A DNA stretch of 64,000 nucleotides from Levilinea saccharolytica (GCF_001306035.1 NZ_LGCM01000045.1:1-64000); one strand, 5' to 3'; positions 35,711-47,612 are shown, counted from the first letter of the stretch. Translations and numbers: made by a program. Notes: generated by a model from the letters alone, not told the origin.

Positions 35711-36460
35711 TCACTGCTTGCCCTCGCCTTTTGAGGACGAAGCAGTCTCTACCTAAAAAGAGCAGATCCCTTCAGCCTACCATGTCACTGCGAGCCCCCG
35801 CCTTTTGGGGGCGAGCCCCCGCCTTTTGGGGGCGAAGCAGTCTCCACCTCAGAAAAGCAGACCGCTTCACATTGACATGTCACTGCGAGACCCGATGGGT
35901 TTTCGGGTCGAAGCAGTCTCTACCTAAAAAGAGCAGATCCCTTCAGCCTACTATGTCACTGCGAGGCCGGGTGACCTTCCCGGCCGAAGCAGTCTCTCCC
36001 ACAAAAGGTACGGATCCCTTTGGGGCGTGGTGCGTTCAGACAACGAACGCACCCTACCGGGGCTTCCCGGCCGAAGCAGTCTCCACCTTGAGGGAAGAGA
36101 TCACCGCGCCGCTTTGCGGCTCGCGATGACACCAAGAAGTGTCACTGCTTGCCCTCGCCTTTTGAGGGCGAGCCCCCGCTCTTTGGGGGCGAAGCAGTCT
36201 CTACCCAGAAAGAGCAGATCCCTTCAGCCTACCTTGTCACTGCGAGGCCGGATGATCTTTCCGGCCGAAGCAGTCTCCACCCTGAGGGAAGAGATCGCCG
36301 CGCCCTCGAAGTGCGAGGGCACGCCGCTTCACGGCTCGCGATGACACCAAGAAGTGTCACTGCGAGGCCGGGTGACCTTCCCGGCCGAAGCAGTCTCTCC
36401 CACAAAAGGTACGGATCCCTTTGGGGCGTGGTGCGTTCAAAAAGCGAGCGCACCCTACCG
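35711..36460. repeat. Cluster of REP-like palindromic repeats
   Basis: Seven full units and one partial unit. Each starts GTCACTGCGAG or GTCACTGCTTG and ends CGAAGCAGTCTC, with self-complementary middles that differ (for example GGCCGG...CCGGCC, GCCCCC...GGGGGC). Starts: 35711, 35784, 35879, 35955, 36141, 36236, 36356; partial at 36063. Spacers repeat too: AAAGAGCAGATCCCTTCAGCCTA occurs after three units, and a ~55-bp block with GGTACGGATCCC occurs at ~36006 and ~36405. Half-units in inverse form (CTCGCGATGACA) occur at ~36119 and ~36335. Non-coding; open frames through it are artefacts. Confidence 0.9.
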
Positions 36461-36497
36461 GATCAAGGCTGCGAGGACAGGGCTGGGCGAACCGCCA

Positions 36498-36519
36498 GGG
36501 TTAATTATACAATTAACCC
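36498..36519. promoter_or_regulatory. Perfect AT-rich palindrome, operator candidate
   Basis: GGGTTAATT-ATAC-AATTAACCC: 9-bp arms, 4-bp centre, an AT-rich island ~37 bp upstream of a TATACT -10 (36556-36561). It looks like a dimeric repressor site. Confidence 0.5.
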
Positions 36520-36602
36520 CACAAAATGAAACCAACGGATCGAAAAGAGGGGTAGTATACTTCATGGCTGAATTCCACACCCCTGGGAGGCAGTTCGCAC
36601 AC

Positions 36603-37748
36603 ATGCACCACCGTACCGCCTGGAGCCTATATGCCGCCGCAGCCGCCGCCGCGGCGCTGTGGACTGCGGCTGCCTTTTGGGGGCAAGGCCGCACAACCAT
36701 CGCCTGGGCCGGCGCGGCTGCCTTTGCCCTGCTGACGGCGGGCCTGACCCTGTTCGCCTGGGGGCTGCGCCAGGGCTGGCCGCGGCTGAGCGGCTTTGTG
36801 GACCATCTGCGCCCCAGCTGGGTCTGGGCAGGGGCAGCCCTGGGCTGGCTGCTCCATCTGATCACTGTGGTGATCCTCTCCCTGCCGCCGGAAGCCTATT
36901 CCGCGGCCGTGCAGCCCTTTGCCCTGCGGCTGCGCCCGGCGGGCGCCTTCCTGACCGTGTGGGGCGCCCTCACCGCCCTCACGGGCTGGCTCCTGGCCTC
37001 CGGCGCAGGCCAAACCCCGCTGGGGCCGCAGCCCGCGCAGACCGGCCTGACCCCCGCGCAGCGCCGCATCCTCGCCTGGGGCGGTGGGGGTCTGCTGGTG
37101 GGGGTGGGGACGTTGTTTCTCTCCGGTGCGGTCACCCCCCAGCAGATGAGCTATTTCCTCTTCACCCAACATCCCCTCCTGGGCGCGTCCCTGTGGCTGG
37201 GCAGCGGGCTGTGGCTGGCCGGGCTGCTCCTTTGGGGCGGTCGCTGGCTGCGCCTCACACCGCTGATCTTCATGGCGGCGGTCTGGGCATTAACTACAAC
37301 CCATGCGGCGCGCTTCTACGACACCAACACTTTTTCTTACTACCACCTCGACCGCCAGCCCGACAACAGCCTGATGGAGCTGATCACGGATGAGGGCTAC
37401 GAGTTCGCCACCTACCCGCTGCTGGTCTACCTGAGCGATCACTTTGCGGGCAGCACCTTGGTGGTTCGGCCCGAACTGGCCCGCGAACTGAGCCTGGGCG
37501 CAGAAAAACTGACCTACGCCGGGCGTCTGGCCGGTGTGGAAGCTCGCGCCACGGAGGCACCGCCAGTGAGCCGCCTGGAAGCCCTGGCTGAACGCCCCCA
37601 GGATACCCTATCCATCCGCAATCCCGACAGCGGCCTATGGCAGCGCTACACCCTGCTGCGCGTGACGCCCGCCGAAGACGCAGTCCGTATCTGCCTGGAG
37701 GCGCTGACGGCGGATCATTTGCTGGTGTACCCCTGCGCCTGGGAATGA
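36603..37748 (+). CDS. Hypothetical multi-pass membrane protein
   Basis: 381 residues from the ATG at 36603 (GGGAGG 12 nt upstream). An earlier ATG at 36564 lies before the predicted transcription start from TATACT (36556-36561) and is rejected. About seven TM helices in the first ~250 residues, then a ~130-residue soluble C-terminal domain with no recognised motif, beginning around ARFYDTNTFSYYHLD. It lies 13 nt before the next membrane protein and may form a surface-glycan unit with it. No function assigned. Confidence 0.7.
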   Translation: MHHRTAWSLYAAAAAAAALWTAAAFWGQGRTTIAWAGAAAFALLTAGLTLFAWGLRQGWPRLSGFVDHLRPSWVWAGAALGWLLHLITVVILSLPPEAYSAAVQPFALRLRPAGAFLTVWGALTALTGWLLASGAGQTPLGPQPAQTGLTPAQRRILAWGGGGLLVGVGTLFLSGAVTPQQMSYFLFTQHPLLGASLWLGSGLWLAGLLLWGGRWLRLTPLIFMAAVWALTTTHAARFYDTNTFSYYHLDRQPDNSLMELITDEGYEFATYPLLVYLSDHFAGSTLVVRPELARELSLGAEKLTYAGRLAGVEARATEAPPVSRLEALAERPQDTLSIRNPDSGLWQRYTLLRVTPAEDAVRICLEALTADHLLVYPCAWE

Positions 37749-37761
37749 GGGGGAGGACGCT

Positions 37762-39756
37762 TTGAACCTGATCGGCTTGAGTGTGGGGTTGTTTCTGGTG
37801 GGGCTGAGCCTGGGGCTGGCGGCTGGGCGGCGGCTGCCGCTGGGTGTGCTGGCAGGCTCGGCCTATCTGCTGGGCGCGGCCGCCTGGGCCGCGGTGACGG
37901 CAGTGATCCTGGTGCTAGGCATCCCCTACACCCTGATCTCAGCCGGGTTGGGGACGGCGGCGGTGGGGTTGGCGGCGCTGCTCTGGGCGCGGCGGCGCGG
38001 CGAGCTGAACCTGAGCCGCGCGCAAGGGCTGGTCCTGGCCGGGAGCGGGCTGCTCTTCACCCTGTTGGCCGCTCTGGGCACACGCTTCAACTTCTCGCAG
38101 GCCACCGGCGACAGTGTAGTCAAAATTCTGACCGGCCGTGCCCTGGTGCTCGACGGCCTTTCCGCGTCGGTGCAGGCCAATTTGCAGGGCAACAGCCTGC
38201 TGCCCGTGTCGCTGCAAGCCGCGGCCTATTGGGTGGGGGCGGAATATCACGTTCTGCACCAGCCGCTGACGGCCCTGTCGCTGTGCACCCTGTTTTTGAC
38301 CCTGGGCGTGCGCAGCCTGCGCGCGCTGGGCGCACAGGCGGGCACGGCCCGCACGGCGGCCGGGTTGACCCTGGGGGGCTTTGCCGCCAGTTACCTGTTT
38401 CTCTTCCACAGCGGGCACATTCACGACAATCTGACGGCCGCCGCATTCCTGTTCACCGGCATGGTCAGCCTGTGGTGGGCGCAGCGCGAACCCGAGGCGG
38501 GTTGGCTGGGGCTGGCCGCGGCGGCCTTCACCGGCCTGAGCCTGACGCGCATTGACGGAGCCCTCTACGGGCTACTTTCGCTGGCGGTCTTCCTCAGCCT
38601 GGGCGCGGTGCCCCCCGCACGGCTGCTGCGGGTATGCGCGCCGTTTTTAGCGCTGGCGGGCCTGTGGATGGGGCGCATCCTGTTTTTTGGCCCCAGCGGC
38701 ACGAACTACCTCAATGCTGGGAACGCGGCCTTCATCCTGGCTGCGCTGGCGGGCTTTGCCCTGCTGCTGGCAGCGGCGCAGCGCTGGCCCAGCCTGGCGC
38801 GCGTCTGGCTGCCGCGCCTGCATTGGGTGGAACTGGCCGCGGTGGGGCTGGCCTTTGCTGTCTTCACCCTGGCCGCGCCGCAGACCATGCTCCAGAGTTT
38901 GCGGGTGACGGCCGATAACCTACTCTTCAAAGGCTGGTGGTGGGGGCCGCTGTGGCTGGTGGTGTTGGGCCTGGGTCTGCTGGCCCTGACCCAGCCCGCG
39001 CTGCCCGCCGAGCGCATCTTCAGCCTGGGGATCGGCGTGTTTTTCCTGTTCCTGATGACGGAGAGCGGGCTGCGCGACCCCTACCGCTACGGCATCGGCG
39101 ATTCGGCCAACCGCGCCGTTCTGCACATCCTGCCGGTGGTGATGTTCTACCTGCTGCTGAAATTTTCCCCGGGACGCGCCCCCGACCCGTCCGCCGAAGC
39201 TCGTCTGCGTTCCGGCGGACGCTACGCAGCCGCCCTGCTGATGGCAGGCGGGCTTTTCGCCGGGGTCAGCCTGCTGTGGGCCTTCCAGCCCCAGGATTAC
39301 GCCCGGAGCGCCCAGGTGGCGGAGGGGGCAGCGGCATTTACGGAAGAGACGGGGATCGAATGGGCGCTGCGCGGCTTCGCGGATGAGCGCTTTGCCCAGG
39401 CGGGCAACAGCGGGCCGCTGACCCTGACCCTCGATTTAGGGCATGTGCGGCGGGCCAGCGTGTTGGAAGTGAAATCCGGTTATCAGGGCGAGGGGCGGGG
39501 CATCGCGGCGGTGTTCAGCGATTACCGCTGGGAGACTTCGGCCGACGGGCGAGCCTGGCAGGTGGTTTATGATTCACGCGCCGGGGATGCGGGCCGCCGG
39601 CGCACCGTGTCGGAGACGGTCTACCAGTACCCGCTGGCCCAGCAGGGGGAATTTCGTTATGTGCGTCTGCGCTACCGCGGCGGGCCCGATCAGCGCCTGA
39701 TGCTGTGGCGGCTGAGCGTGTACTCGCATTCACCCGACGGCTTTTTCCGGCCTTAG
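37762..39756 (+). CDS. Large membrane protein, GT-C-like, with C-terminal discoidin-like domain
   Basis: 664 residues from a TTG at 37762, supported by GGGGGAGG 5 nt upstream. About 12-13 TM helices; the layout, with a loop holding ATGDSVVK and HSGHIHDN, suggests a GT-C-type glycosyltransferase, but no decisive motif is present. The last ~150 residues after the final TM (LTLTLDLGHVRRASVLEV ... YVRLRYRGG) look like an F5/8-type carbohydrate-binding sandwich outside the cell. Its stop overlaps the stop of the convergent gene. Confidence 0.65.
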   Translation: MNLIGLSVGLFLVGLSLGLAAGRRLPLGVLAGSAYLLGAAAWAAVTAVILVLGIPYTLISAGLGTAAVGLAALLWARRRGELNLSRAQGLVLAGSGLLFTLLAALGTRFNFSQATGDSVVKILTGRALVLDGLSASVQANLQGNSLLPVSLQAAAYWVGAEYHVLHQPLTALSLCTLFLTLGVRSLRALGAQAGTARTAAGLTLGGFAASYLFLFHSGHIHDNLTAAAFLFTGMVSLWWAQREPEAGWLGLAAAAFTGLSLTRIDGALYGLLSLAVFLSLGAVPPARLLRVCAPFLALAGLWMGRILFFGPSGTNYLNAGNAAFILAALAGFALLLAAAQRWPSLARVWLPRLHWVELAAVGLAFAVFTLAAPQTMLQSLRVTADNLLFKGWWWGPLWLVVLGLGLLALTQPALPAERIFSLGIGVFFLFLMTESGLRDPYRYGIGDSANRAVLHILPVVMFYLLLKFSPGRAPDPSAEARLRSGGRYAAALLMAGGLFAGVSLLWAFQPQDYARSAQVAEGAAAFTEETGIEWALRGFADERFAQAGNSGPLTLTLDLGHVRRASVLEVKSGYQGEGRGIAAVFSDYRWETSADGRAWQVVYDSRAGDAGRRRTVSETVYQYPLAQQGEFRYVRLRYRGGPDQRLMLWRLSVYSHSPDGFFRP

Positions 39757-41642
39757 CGCGGCTGCGCCCAGATCACCCGCTGCACACGGAAAAGGAAGGG
39801 CTTTTCGGCGCTGTCGGGGGTCTCCAGCAACGACCCGCACACGCCCAGCCAGGCGGCCTGTTCCGGCGCGGGCGGCGGTTCGTCCAGCACCACCCACACC
39901 CGTTTCAGCGTGCGCCGGTCCACATCCAGCCATACCCAGGCCGGAGCCTTCAGGCTTTCAAAATGCAGCGCGGCTTCGCTGTTGGGCAGGTTGTGCACCT
40001 GACGGCGGAACAGCTCCGTGTGGAAGCTGGGCAGCACGTCCGGGCGCAAGTCGCTTTTGGGGATGAGCTGAATGAATGTCCCCGGCTGGTAACGCACCAC
40101 CGCCGACTCCTGCGGGGCGGGGCAGGTCAATTCCGGCAGGGGAGCAGGCGCATGCCCCATCAGCAGGCTGAGCGGCCCCGCCAGCACCACCAGCCCCGCC
40201 AGGGCCAGCACCGCGCCGGGCAGTCGGTTCATGGGCGGGGTTTCGCCCAGGGCGCGGCTTTCCCAGGCCTCCAGGCGCAGCCAGCGCAGCAGCTCGGCGG
40301 TTCCCAGGGCGGGCAGCCAGGCAAACACGGCGATGGTGGCGGCGTAGGGGCGCATTTTGTGCGCATCTTCCGGGGGCACAAAGGGCACCGAGAGCAGCAC
40401 CCCCACCCACACCGCCAGCACCAACCAGGGGATGGGCTGCGGCGGGCGGCGCAGAGCGCGCACCAGGGCCAACCCCCACAGCACATACAGTCCCAGCCAG
40501 GCGGCCGTCTGCAGGCGCGGGTTCTCGCCGCCCACATAGGAATACACCCCAAACCAGGGATCGGTAAAGAATAATTGCCATTGGCGCAGCGCGCCGCGCG
40601 CAAAATTCAACGGTTGGCGGCGAATTTCATCCAGGGCCAGGGCGTACACCGTCTGCGAACGCTGCGGCTCCGGCAGGTTGGCCACCTCTGGGTGATCGCG
40701 GAAGACCTGCGTCCAGCCCTTGCCCCCCACCGACACGCCGTAGAGCGAAAACGAAAAGTTGGAAAAAGCCGCCGAGGTGGGCGAGGCCACCACCCGCAGC
40801 ACGGCGAAATTGAGGGCAAAGCCCAAAGCCACCGCCAGCCCGCCCCACAGCACGGGTCTCCAGGCAAAGCGGCGCACCCCGCGGAAAGCCCAGCCCAGCC
40901 ACAGCAGCAGCAAGGGCAGCACAAAGAAGGTTCCAGCGCGGGCGTTGAGGGCCAGGGTCAGGGTCAGCAAACCCGCCGCGGCGTGCCAGAGGCGTTGGTG
41001 GGCCGCGCCGCGCCACAAAAGGGCCAGCCCCAGCACCCCCAGCGAAAAGCCCACCGATTCGGTCAGGGCGATGCCGGTGAAGCGCCGGGCAAACAAGAAC
41101 AGCACCGCCCAGGAGGCCGCCGCAGCGGCCGGGCCGTGGGTGCGCTGAATTTCGCGTGTGAAGGCATGGGCGCTGAGGGCCATCAGCAAGGTCAGCGCCG
41201 CCAGGGCCGCTTGCAGATGCCCGCCGGTGACGGTCAGCAGCAGGGCCAGCGTCCCCGCGAAGAGCGGACGGCGCGCCGAAAAACTGGTGACGGGGCTGCC
41301 TTGCAGCAGGCGCAGCGCGTCCTGATAATACGAAGCGGCGTCGTTCCAGGGCAGCAGCCCGCTGACCACGGCGGTTTCGCTGAGACCGTTGGCCCACAGC
41401 CCCACCAGCGCCAGGGCGTACGCCGCCAGGGTGACGGACAGGCTGAGGGCGTTTCGCCAGCGCCCCGGCAGGCGCAGGGCACCGTAGAGCAGGGCAGCGC
41501 TGAGCAGCAAAGGCACGCTGAAATCGGTGCGCGCTGCCCCTCCGGCGGTTTTCAGCCAGGGCAGGGGCGCCGCCAGCAAAGCGGCGAAGAGCAGCAGCGG
41601 GGCAAGGCTTTCCAGGGGCCAACGGGCGAGTCGCGTTTTCAT
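39753..41642 (-). CDS. GT-C-like membrane glycosyltransferase candidate
   Basis: 629 residues from the ATG at 41642. About 12 TM helices. First external loop has NDAASYYQDA (acidic residue where GT-C enzymes bind metal or substrate), followed by RRPLFAGTLA and LTESVGFSLG, patterns common in PMT-like proteins. A ~130-residue C-terminal external domain follows. Predicted to transfer sugar from a lipid carrier; target unknown. A -10 (TACAAT, 41651-41656) lies 8 nt from the ATG, so the mRNA is probably leaderless. Converges on the preceding gene with stops overlapping by 3 nt. Confidence 0.65.
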   Translation of the reverse strand: MKTRLARWPLESLAPLLLFAALLAAPLPWLKTAGGAARTDFSVPLLLSAALLYGALRLPGRWRNALSLSVTLAAYALALVGLWANGLSETAVVSGLLPWNDAASYYQDALRLLQGSPVTSFSARRPLFAGTLALLLTVTGGHLQAALAALTLLMALSAHAFTREIQRTHGPAAAAASWAVLFLFARRFTGIALTESVGFSLGVLGLALLWRGAAHQRLWHAAAGLLTLTLALNARAGTFFVLPLLLLWLGWAFRGVRRFAWRPVLWGGLAVALGFALNFAVLRVVASPTSAAFSNFSFSLYGVSVGGKGWTQVFRDHPEVANLPEPQRSQTVYALALDEIRRQPLNFARGALRQWQLFFTDPWFGVYSYVGGENPRLQTAAWLGLYVLWGLALVRALRRPPQPIPWLVLAVWVGVLLSVPFVPPEDAHKMRPYAATIAVFAWLPALGTAELLRWLRLEAWESRALGETPPMNRLPGAVLALAGLVVLAGPLSLLMGHAPAPLPELTCPAPQESAVVRYQPGTFIQLIPKSDLRPDVLPSFHTELFRRQVHNLPNSEAALHFESLKAPAWVWLDVDRRTLKRVWVVLDEPPPAPEQAAWLGVCGSLLETPDSAEKPFLFRVQRVIWAQPR

Positions 41643-41650
41643 CGGCTCCA

Positions 41651-41656
41651 ATTGTA
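41651..41656 (-). promoter_or_regulatory. -10 element abutting the GT-C-like gene start
   Basis: TACAAT on the minus strand; expected transcription start ~41644, two nt before the ATG at 41642. Confidence 0.5.
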
Positions 41657-41683
41657 CCGTGTTTTCCGGTCGGCGAGAATCAA

Positions 41684-41710
41684 ACGACCCGCCGGGGGTG
41701 GGCGGGCCGT
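41684..41710 (-). terminator. Possible terminator after nuoN
   Basis: CCCGCC/GGCGGG stem (41688-41693 with 41701-41706) extended by ACG/CGT, followed on the minus strand by TCGTTTG. The T-run is weak. Confidence 0.4.
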
Positions 41711-41730
41711 TGTGAGTCAACGCAGAGTCC

Positions 41731-43176
41731 TCAGCGCAGCAGCATCAGCGCGGCCGAGGCGTAATCCAGCAGAGGGCCGGGGAACAGGCTCAGCGCCACC
41801 ACCAGGAAAGCCGACACCAGGGCGGTGAGCTGAATCCAGGGGTCCTGGGTGAGGGTGGGTTCGCCGGGTTTCATGAACATGTACACCACCACGCGCAGGT
41901 AGTAGTAAGCCGAGATCAGCGAGGTCAGCAGGCCCACCAGGGCCAGGCCGGTGAAACCGCCTTCCACCGCGGTGCTGAACAGGTAAAATTTGCCCCAGAA
42001 GCCCAAAGTGAGGGGCATGCCGGTGAAGGACAGCATGAAGACCGTCATGGCCGCGCCCAGCCAGGGGTATTTGCGCCCCAGCCCGGCGTAATCGGCGATC
42101 TCCAGGTCTTTGTTTTCCTCTTTTTCCAGAGCAATCACCACCGCCCAGGCCCCCAAGGTGGCCAGCGAATAGGTCACCAGGAAGAAGAGCATGGCGGCGA
42201 TGGTGTCTTTGAGCACGGCTCCCTGCCCGTAAGGCACAAAGGCCATCAGCATGTAGCCAGATTGGGCGATGCTGGCATAGGCCAACATACGTTTGATGTT
42301 GGATTGGGCGATGGCCAGGATATTGCCGCCAAACATGGTCAGGGCGGCCAACGCCCACAAGATGGGGGTCATATCTGCTGAGATGCTTTGGAAGGCCACC
42401 ACAAACACGCGCAGCAGCGCGGCGAAACCAGCGGCCTTGGCCCCCACGGTCATGAAGGCCGTCACGGAGGAGGGCGAACCCTGGTACACGTCCGGCGCCC
42501 ACATGTGGAAGGGCATCACCGCGGATTTGAAGCCAAAGCCCACCAGCAGCATGGCCGCACCCACCAAGAAGAAGACCGGGTTGGCCGTTCCGCCCTGCAC
42601 CGCCGCCACCACCCCCGGCAGATCGGTGCGGGCGGTGGCGCCGAAGATGAGGGCCACGCCGTAGAGCACAAAGGTGGAGGAGAAGGCCCCCATGAGGAAG
42701 TACTTGAGGGCGGCTTCTTCAGACAAAAGCTGCAAGCGCGCAAAGCCAGCCATAACGTACAGGGGCAGCGAGAGCAGCTCCAGGGCCAGGAAGACGATGA
42801 CCAGATCGTTGGCGTAGGTCATCAGCATCATGCCCGCCACGGTGAAGAGCAGCAGGGAGTAATACTCGCCGCGTTCGATGTGCGTGCGCTTGAGGTAGTC
42901 ATAAGCCAGGGCAATGCCCGCCAGGCCGCTGCCCAGGAAGATTACATCCAGGAAGACGGCAAAGCCGTCCACAGAGACCATGCCGTTAAAGGCTTCCAGG
43001 CTGTGCTGCCCGCGCGCCAGGGTCAGGCCCAGGGTCACGGCCAACCCGCCCGCCGCCAAGATAGCGGTGAGGCCCTTGCGGTTGGCGGGGATCCACAGAT
43101 CCACCAGCAGCAGCAGCACACCCCAGGCCGCTAAAAAGGCCAGAGGAAGGATCGTGATCAGATCGTTCAGTGTCAT
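41731..43176 (-). CDS. nuoN: NADH-quinone oxidoreductase subunit N
   Basis: 481 residues, ~14 TM helices, antiporter-like proton-pumping subunit of complex I and last gene of the operon. Motifs: DLVIVFLALELLSLPLYVMAG with the conserved TM5 Glu, EAALKYFLMGAFSS, GFGFKSAVMPFHMWAPDVYQGSP with TM7/8 Lys, and IAQSNIKRMLAYASIAQSGYML. ATG at 43176; 14 nt after nuoM. Confidence 0.97.
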   Translation of the reverse strand: MTLNDLITILPLAFLAAWGVLLLLVDLWIPANRKGLTAILAAGGLAVTLGLTLARGQHSLEAFNGMVSVDGFAVFLDVIFLGSGLAGIALAYDYLKRTHIERGEYYSLLLFTVAGMMLMTYANDLVIVFLALELLSLPLYVMAGFARLQLLSEEAALKYFLMGAFSSTFVLYGVALIFGATARTDLPGVVAAVQGGTANPVFFLVGAAMLLVGFGFKSAVMPFHMWAPDVYQGSPSSVTAFMTVGAKAAGFAALLRVFVVAFQSISADMTPILWALAALTMFGGNILAIAQSNIKRMLAYASIAQSGYMLMAFVPYGQGAVLKDTIAAMLFFLVTYSLATLGAWAVVIALEKEENKDLEIADYAGLGRKYPWLGAAMTVFMLSFTGMPLTLGFWGKFYLFSTAVEGGFTGLALVGLLTSLISAYYYLRVVVYMFMKPGEPTLTQDPWIQLTALVSAFLVVALSLFPGPLLDYASAALMLLR

Positions 43177-43190
43177 CGCGTCACTCTCCG

Positions 43191-44687
43191 TTAATGCAGC
43201 GCCAGGGCCGCAGATTGAACCGCCGCGAGGATCTGGGCGACGCCGGGTTCGATCAGCCCAAAGAAGGGCTTAGGATACAGGCCAATCCAGAAAATCACCA
43301 CCAGCAGCGGCAGGATCACCGCCAGTTCGCGCGGGCTGAGATCGGGCAGGCTGCGGTTTTCCGCGTGGGTGATGGGGCCGAGGAAGACCTTTTCCATCAT
43401 GTGCAGCAGGTAGACCGCTGCCAGGATGACGCCTAGGGTGGACAGACCCGCAAACCAGGGGCTGCCCAACGCCGCCGAGCCAAAGGCCCCCGTCAGAATG
43501 GTGAACTCGCCCACGAAGCCGTTCAGACCCGGCAGGCCCATCGAGGACAGGCTGACGATGAGGGCCAGGGCCGCCAGAACGGGGACGCTCTTCCACAGGC
43601 CGCCAAAGGACTCCATCAGGCGGGTGTGGCGGCGCTCGTAGAGGAAGCCCACCATCAGGAACAGCGCGCCGGTGCTCAGACCGTGGTTCACCATCTGCAA
43701 AATGGCCCCGCTCAGGCCTTCAGCGTTCAGGGCGAAGATGCCCAGCATGACGAAGCCCAGATGGCTGACCGAGGAATAGGCCACCAGCTTTTTGACATCC
43801 TTTTGGGTGTACGCCACCGCCGCGCCGTAGAGGATGCCGATCACAGCCAGCCCCGCCATCCAGGGAGCCAACTGCAGGCTGGCCTGGGGGAAGAGCAGCA
43901 AATTGAAGCGCAGGAAACCGTATGCGCCCATCTTCAGCAGCACGCCCGCCAAAATGACCGAACCGGCGGTGGGCGCTTCCACATGCGCATCGGGCAGCCA
44001 GGTATGCAGCGGCCACATGGGCACTTTGATGGCGAAGGCCAGGGCAAAGGCCGCAAACAGCGGGATCTGCGCGGCGGCGAAGCTGTCGCGAGCGGCCAGC
44101 AGGGCCGGCAGATCAAAGGTCTTGGCGTTCCACCCCAGGTACAGGATGGCCAGCAGCATGATCACCGATCCGGCCATGGTGAACAGGAAGAACTTGACGG
44201 CGGCGTAGATGCGCCGTTCGCCGCCCCACAGGCCGATGAGGAAGTACATGGGGATGAGGGTGAATTCCCAGAAGATGTAGAACAGCACCAGATCCAGCGC
44301 CAGGAACACGCCCAGCATGCCCACTTCCAGCAGCAGGAAGAAGATCATGAAGCCTTTGACCCGTTCTTCCACCGCTTTCCAGGTGGAAAGCACAGCCAGC
44401 GGGGTCAGGAAGGTGGTCAGCAGCACCATGAGGATGTTGAGGCCGTCCACGGCCATGTGGAAGTGGATGGGCAGACCGGCGATGCGGAACCACAGGCGGT
44501 GAATGCCCACGTCCTGGCGGCCGTATGCGGCCAGCACCCACAGCGACAGCCCAAAGGTCACCAGGCTGGTGATCAGAGCGGTCCAGCGGATGGCCGATTT
44601 TTGCTCCGATTTGAAGAACAAAATGACGGCAGCCCCCACCAGCGGGAAAAAGGTCATCAAAAGGATTGGATTCAAAACCATAGTCAT
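43191..44687 (-). CDS. nuoM: NADH-quinone oxidoreductase subunit M
   Basis: 498 residues from the ATG at 44687 (GGGAGAG upstream); extra upstream codons lie in nuoL. Antiporter-like pump subunit with LFYIFWEFTLIPMYFLIGLWGG (TM5 Glu), FAIKVPMWPLHTWLPDAHVEAPTAGSV and AYTQKDVKKLVAYSSVSHLGFVMLG, and the C-terminal Glu helix region PGLNGFVGEF. All expected proton-path residues are visible. Confidence 0.97.
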   Translation of the reverse strand: MTMVLNPILLMTFFPLVGAAVILFFKSEQKSAIRWTALITSLVTFGLSLWVLAAYGRQDVGIHRLWFRIAGLPIHFHMAVDGLNILMVLLTTFLTPLAVLSTWKAVEERVKGFMIFFLLLEVGMLGVFLALDLVLFYIFWEFTLIPMYFLIGLWGGERRIYAAVKFFLFTMAGSVIMLLAILYLGWNAKTFDLPALLAARDSFAAAQIPLFAAFALAFAIKVPMWPLHTWLPDAHVEAPTAGSVILAGVLLKMGAYGFLRFNLLLFPQASLQLAPWMAGLAVIGILYGAAVAYTQKDVKKLVAYSSVSHLGFVMLGIFALNAEGLSGAILQMVNHGLSTGALFLMVGFLYERRHTRLMESFGGLWKSVPVLAALALIVSLSSMGLPGLNGFVGEFTILTGAFGSAALGSPWFAGLSTLGVILAAVYLLHMMEKVFLGPITHAENRSLPDLSPRELAVILPLLVVIFWIGLYPKPFFGLIEPGVAQILAAVQSAALALH

Positions 44688-44706
44688 CGGTTCGCTCTCC
44701 CGCGGC

Positions 44707-46695
<1,989 letters not shown>

Positions 46696-46742
46696 GTTCC
46701 TCTCCCGTGTCCAAGACACCCGCCGCAGCGGGTGCAGTTGGA

Positions 46743-47042
46743 TCAGCCTTTCAGGCTGCTCATCTGGTCCACATCAATGCTGTGCTTGGTGCGGAAAATA
46801 GCCACCATCAGCGCCAGCCCCACCGCCACCTCCGCCGCGGCCACGGTCATCACGAAGAAGACTGAAATCTGGCCGATGATGGTGCCGTAATAGGCGGCAA
46901 AGGTGACAAACAGCAGGTTCGCGGCGTTAAACATCAATTCCAAGGACATGAAGACGATCAGGGCGTTGCGGCGCACCAGCACGCCCACAATGCCGATGAC
47001 GAACATGACAGCCGACAAAGCCAGGTAGTAACCCAACGGCAT
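46743..47042 (-). CDS. nuoK: NADH-quinone oxidoreductase subunit K
   Basis: 99 residues, three TM helices, normal length. [27 protein letters not shown] carries the conserved membrane Glu residues of the E-channel; [18 protein letters not shown] the second. GGAGGG precedes the ATG; 4 nt after nuoJ. Confidence 0.96.
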   Translation of the reverse strand: MPLGYYLALSAVMFVIGIVGVLVRRNALIVFMSLELMFNAANLLFVTFAAYYGTIIGQISVFFVMTVAAAEVAVGLALMVAIFRTKHSIDVDQMSSLKG

Positions 47043-47046
47043 GGTT

Positions 47047-47598
<552 letters not shown>

Positions 47599-47612
47599 GG
47601 GATTCCTTCCTT

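Noticed and set aside
35711-36460. CRISPR array
   Set aside because: Units are palindromic with variable cores and conserved flanks, spacers are repeated and uneven in length, and no cas gene is nearby.
35647-36529. Three overlapping open frames
   Set aside because: They run through the repeat cluster and translate repeat units; no SD or family match.
36354-36602. N-terminal extension of the membrane protein at 36603
   Set aside because: It would begin inside the repeat cluster and before the predicted promoter.
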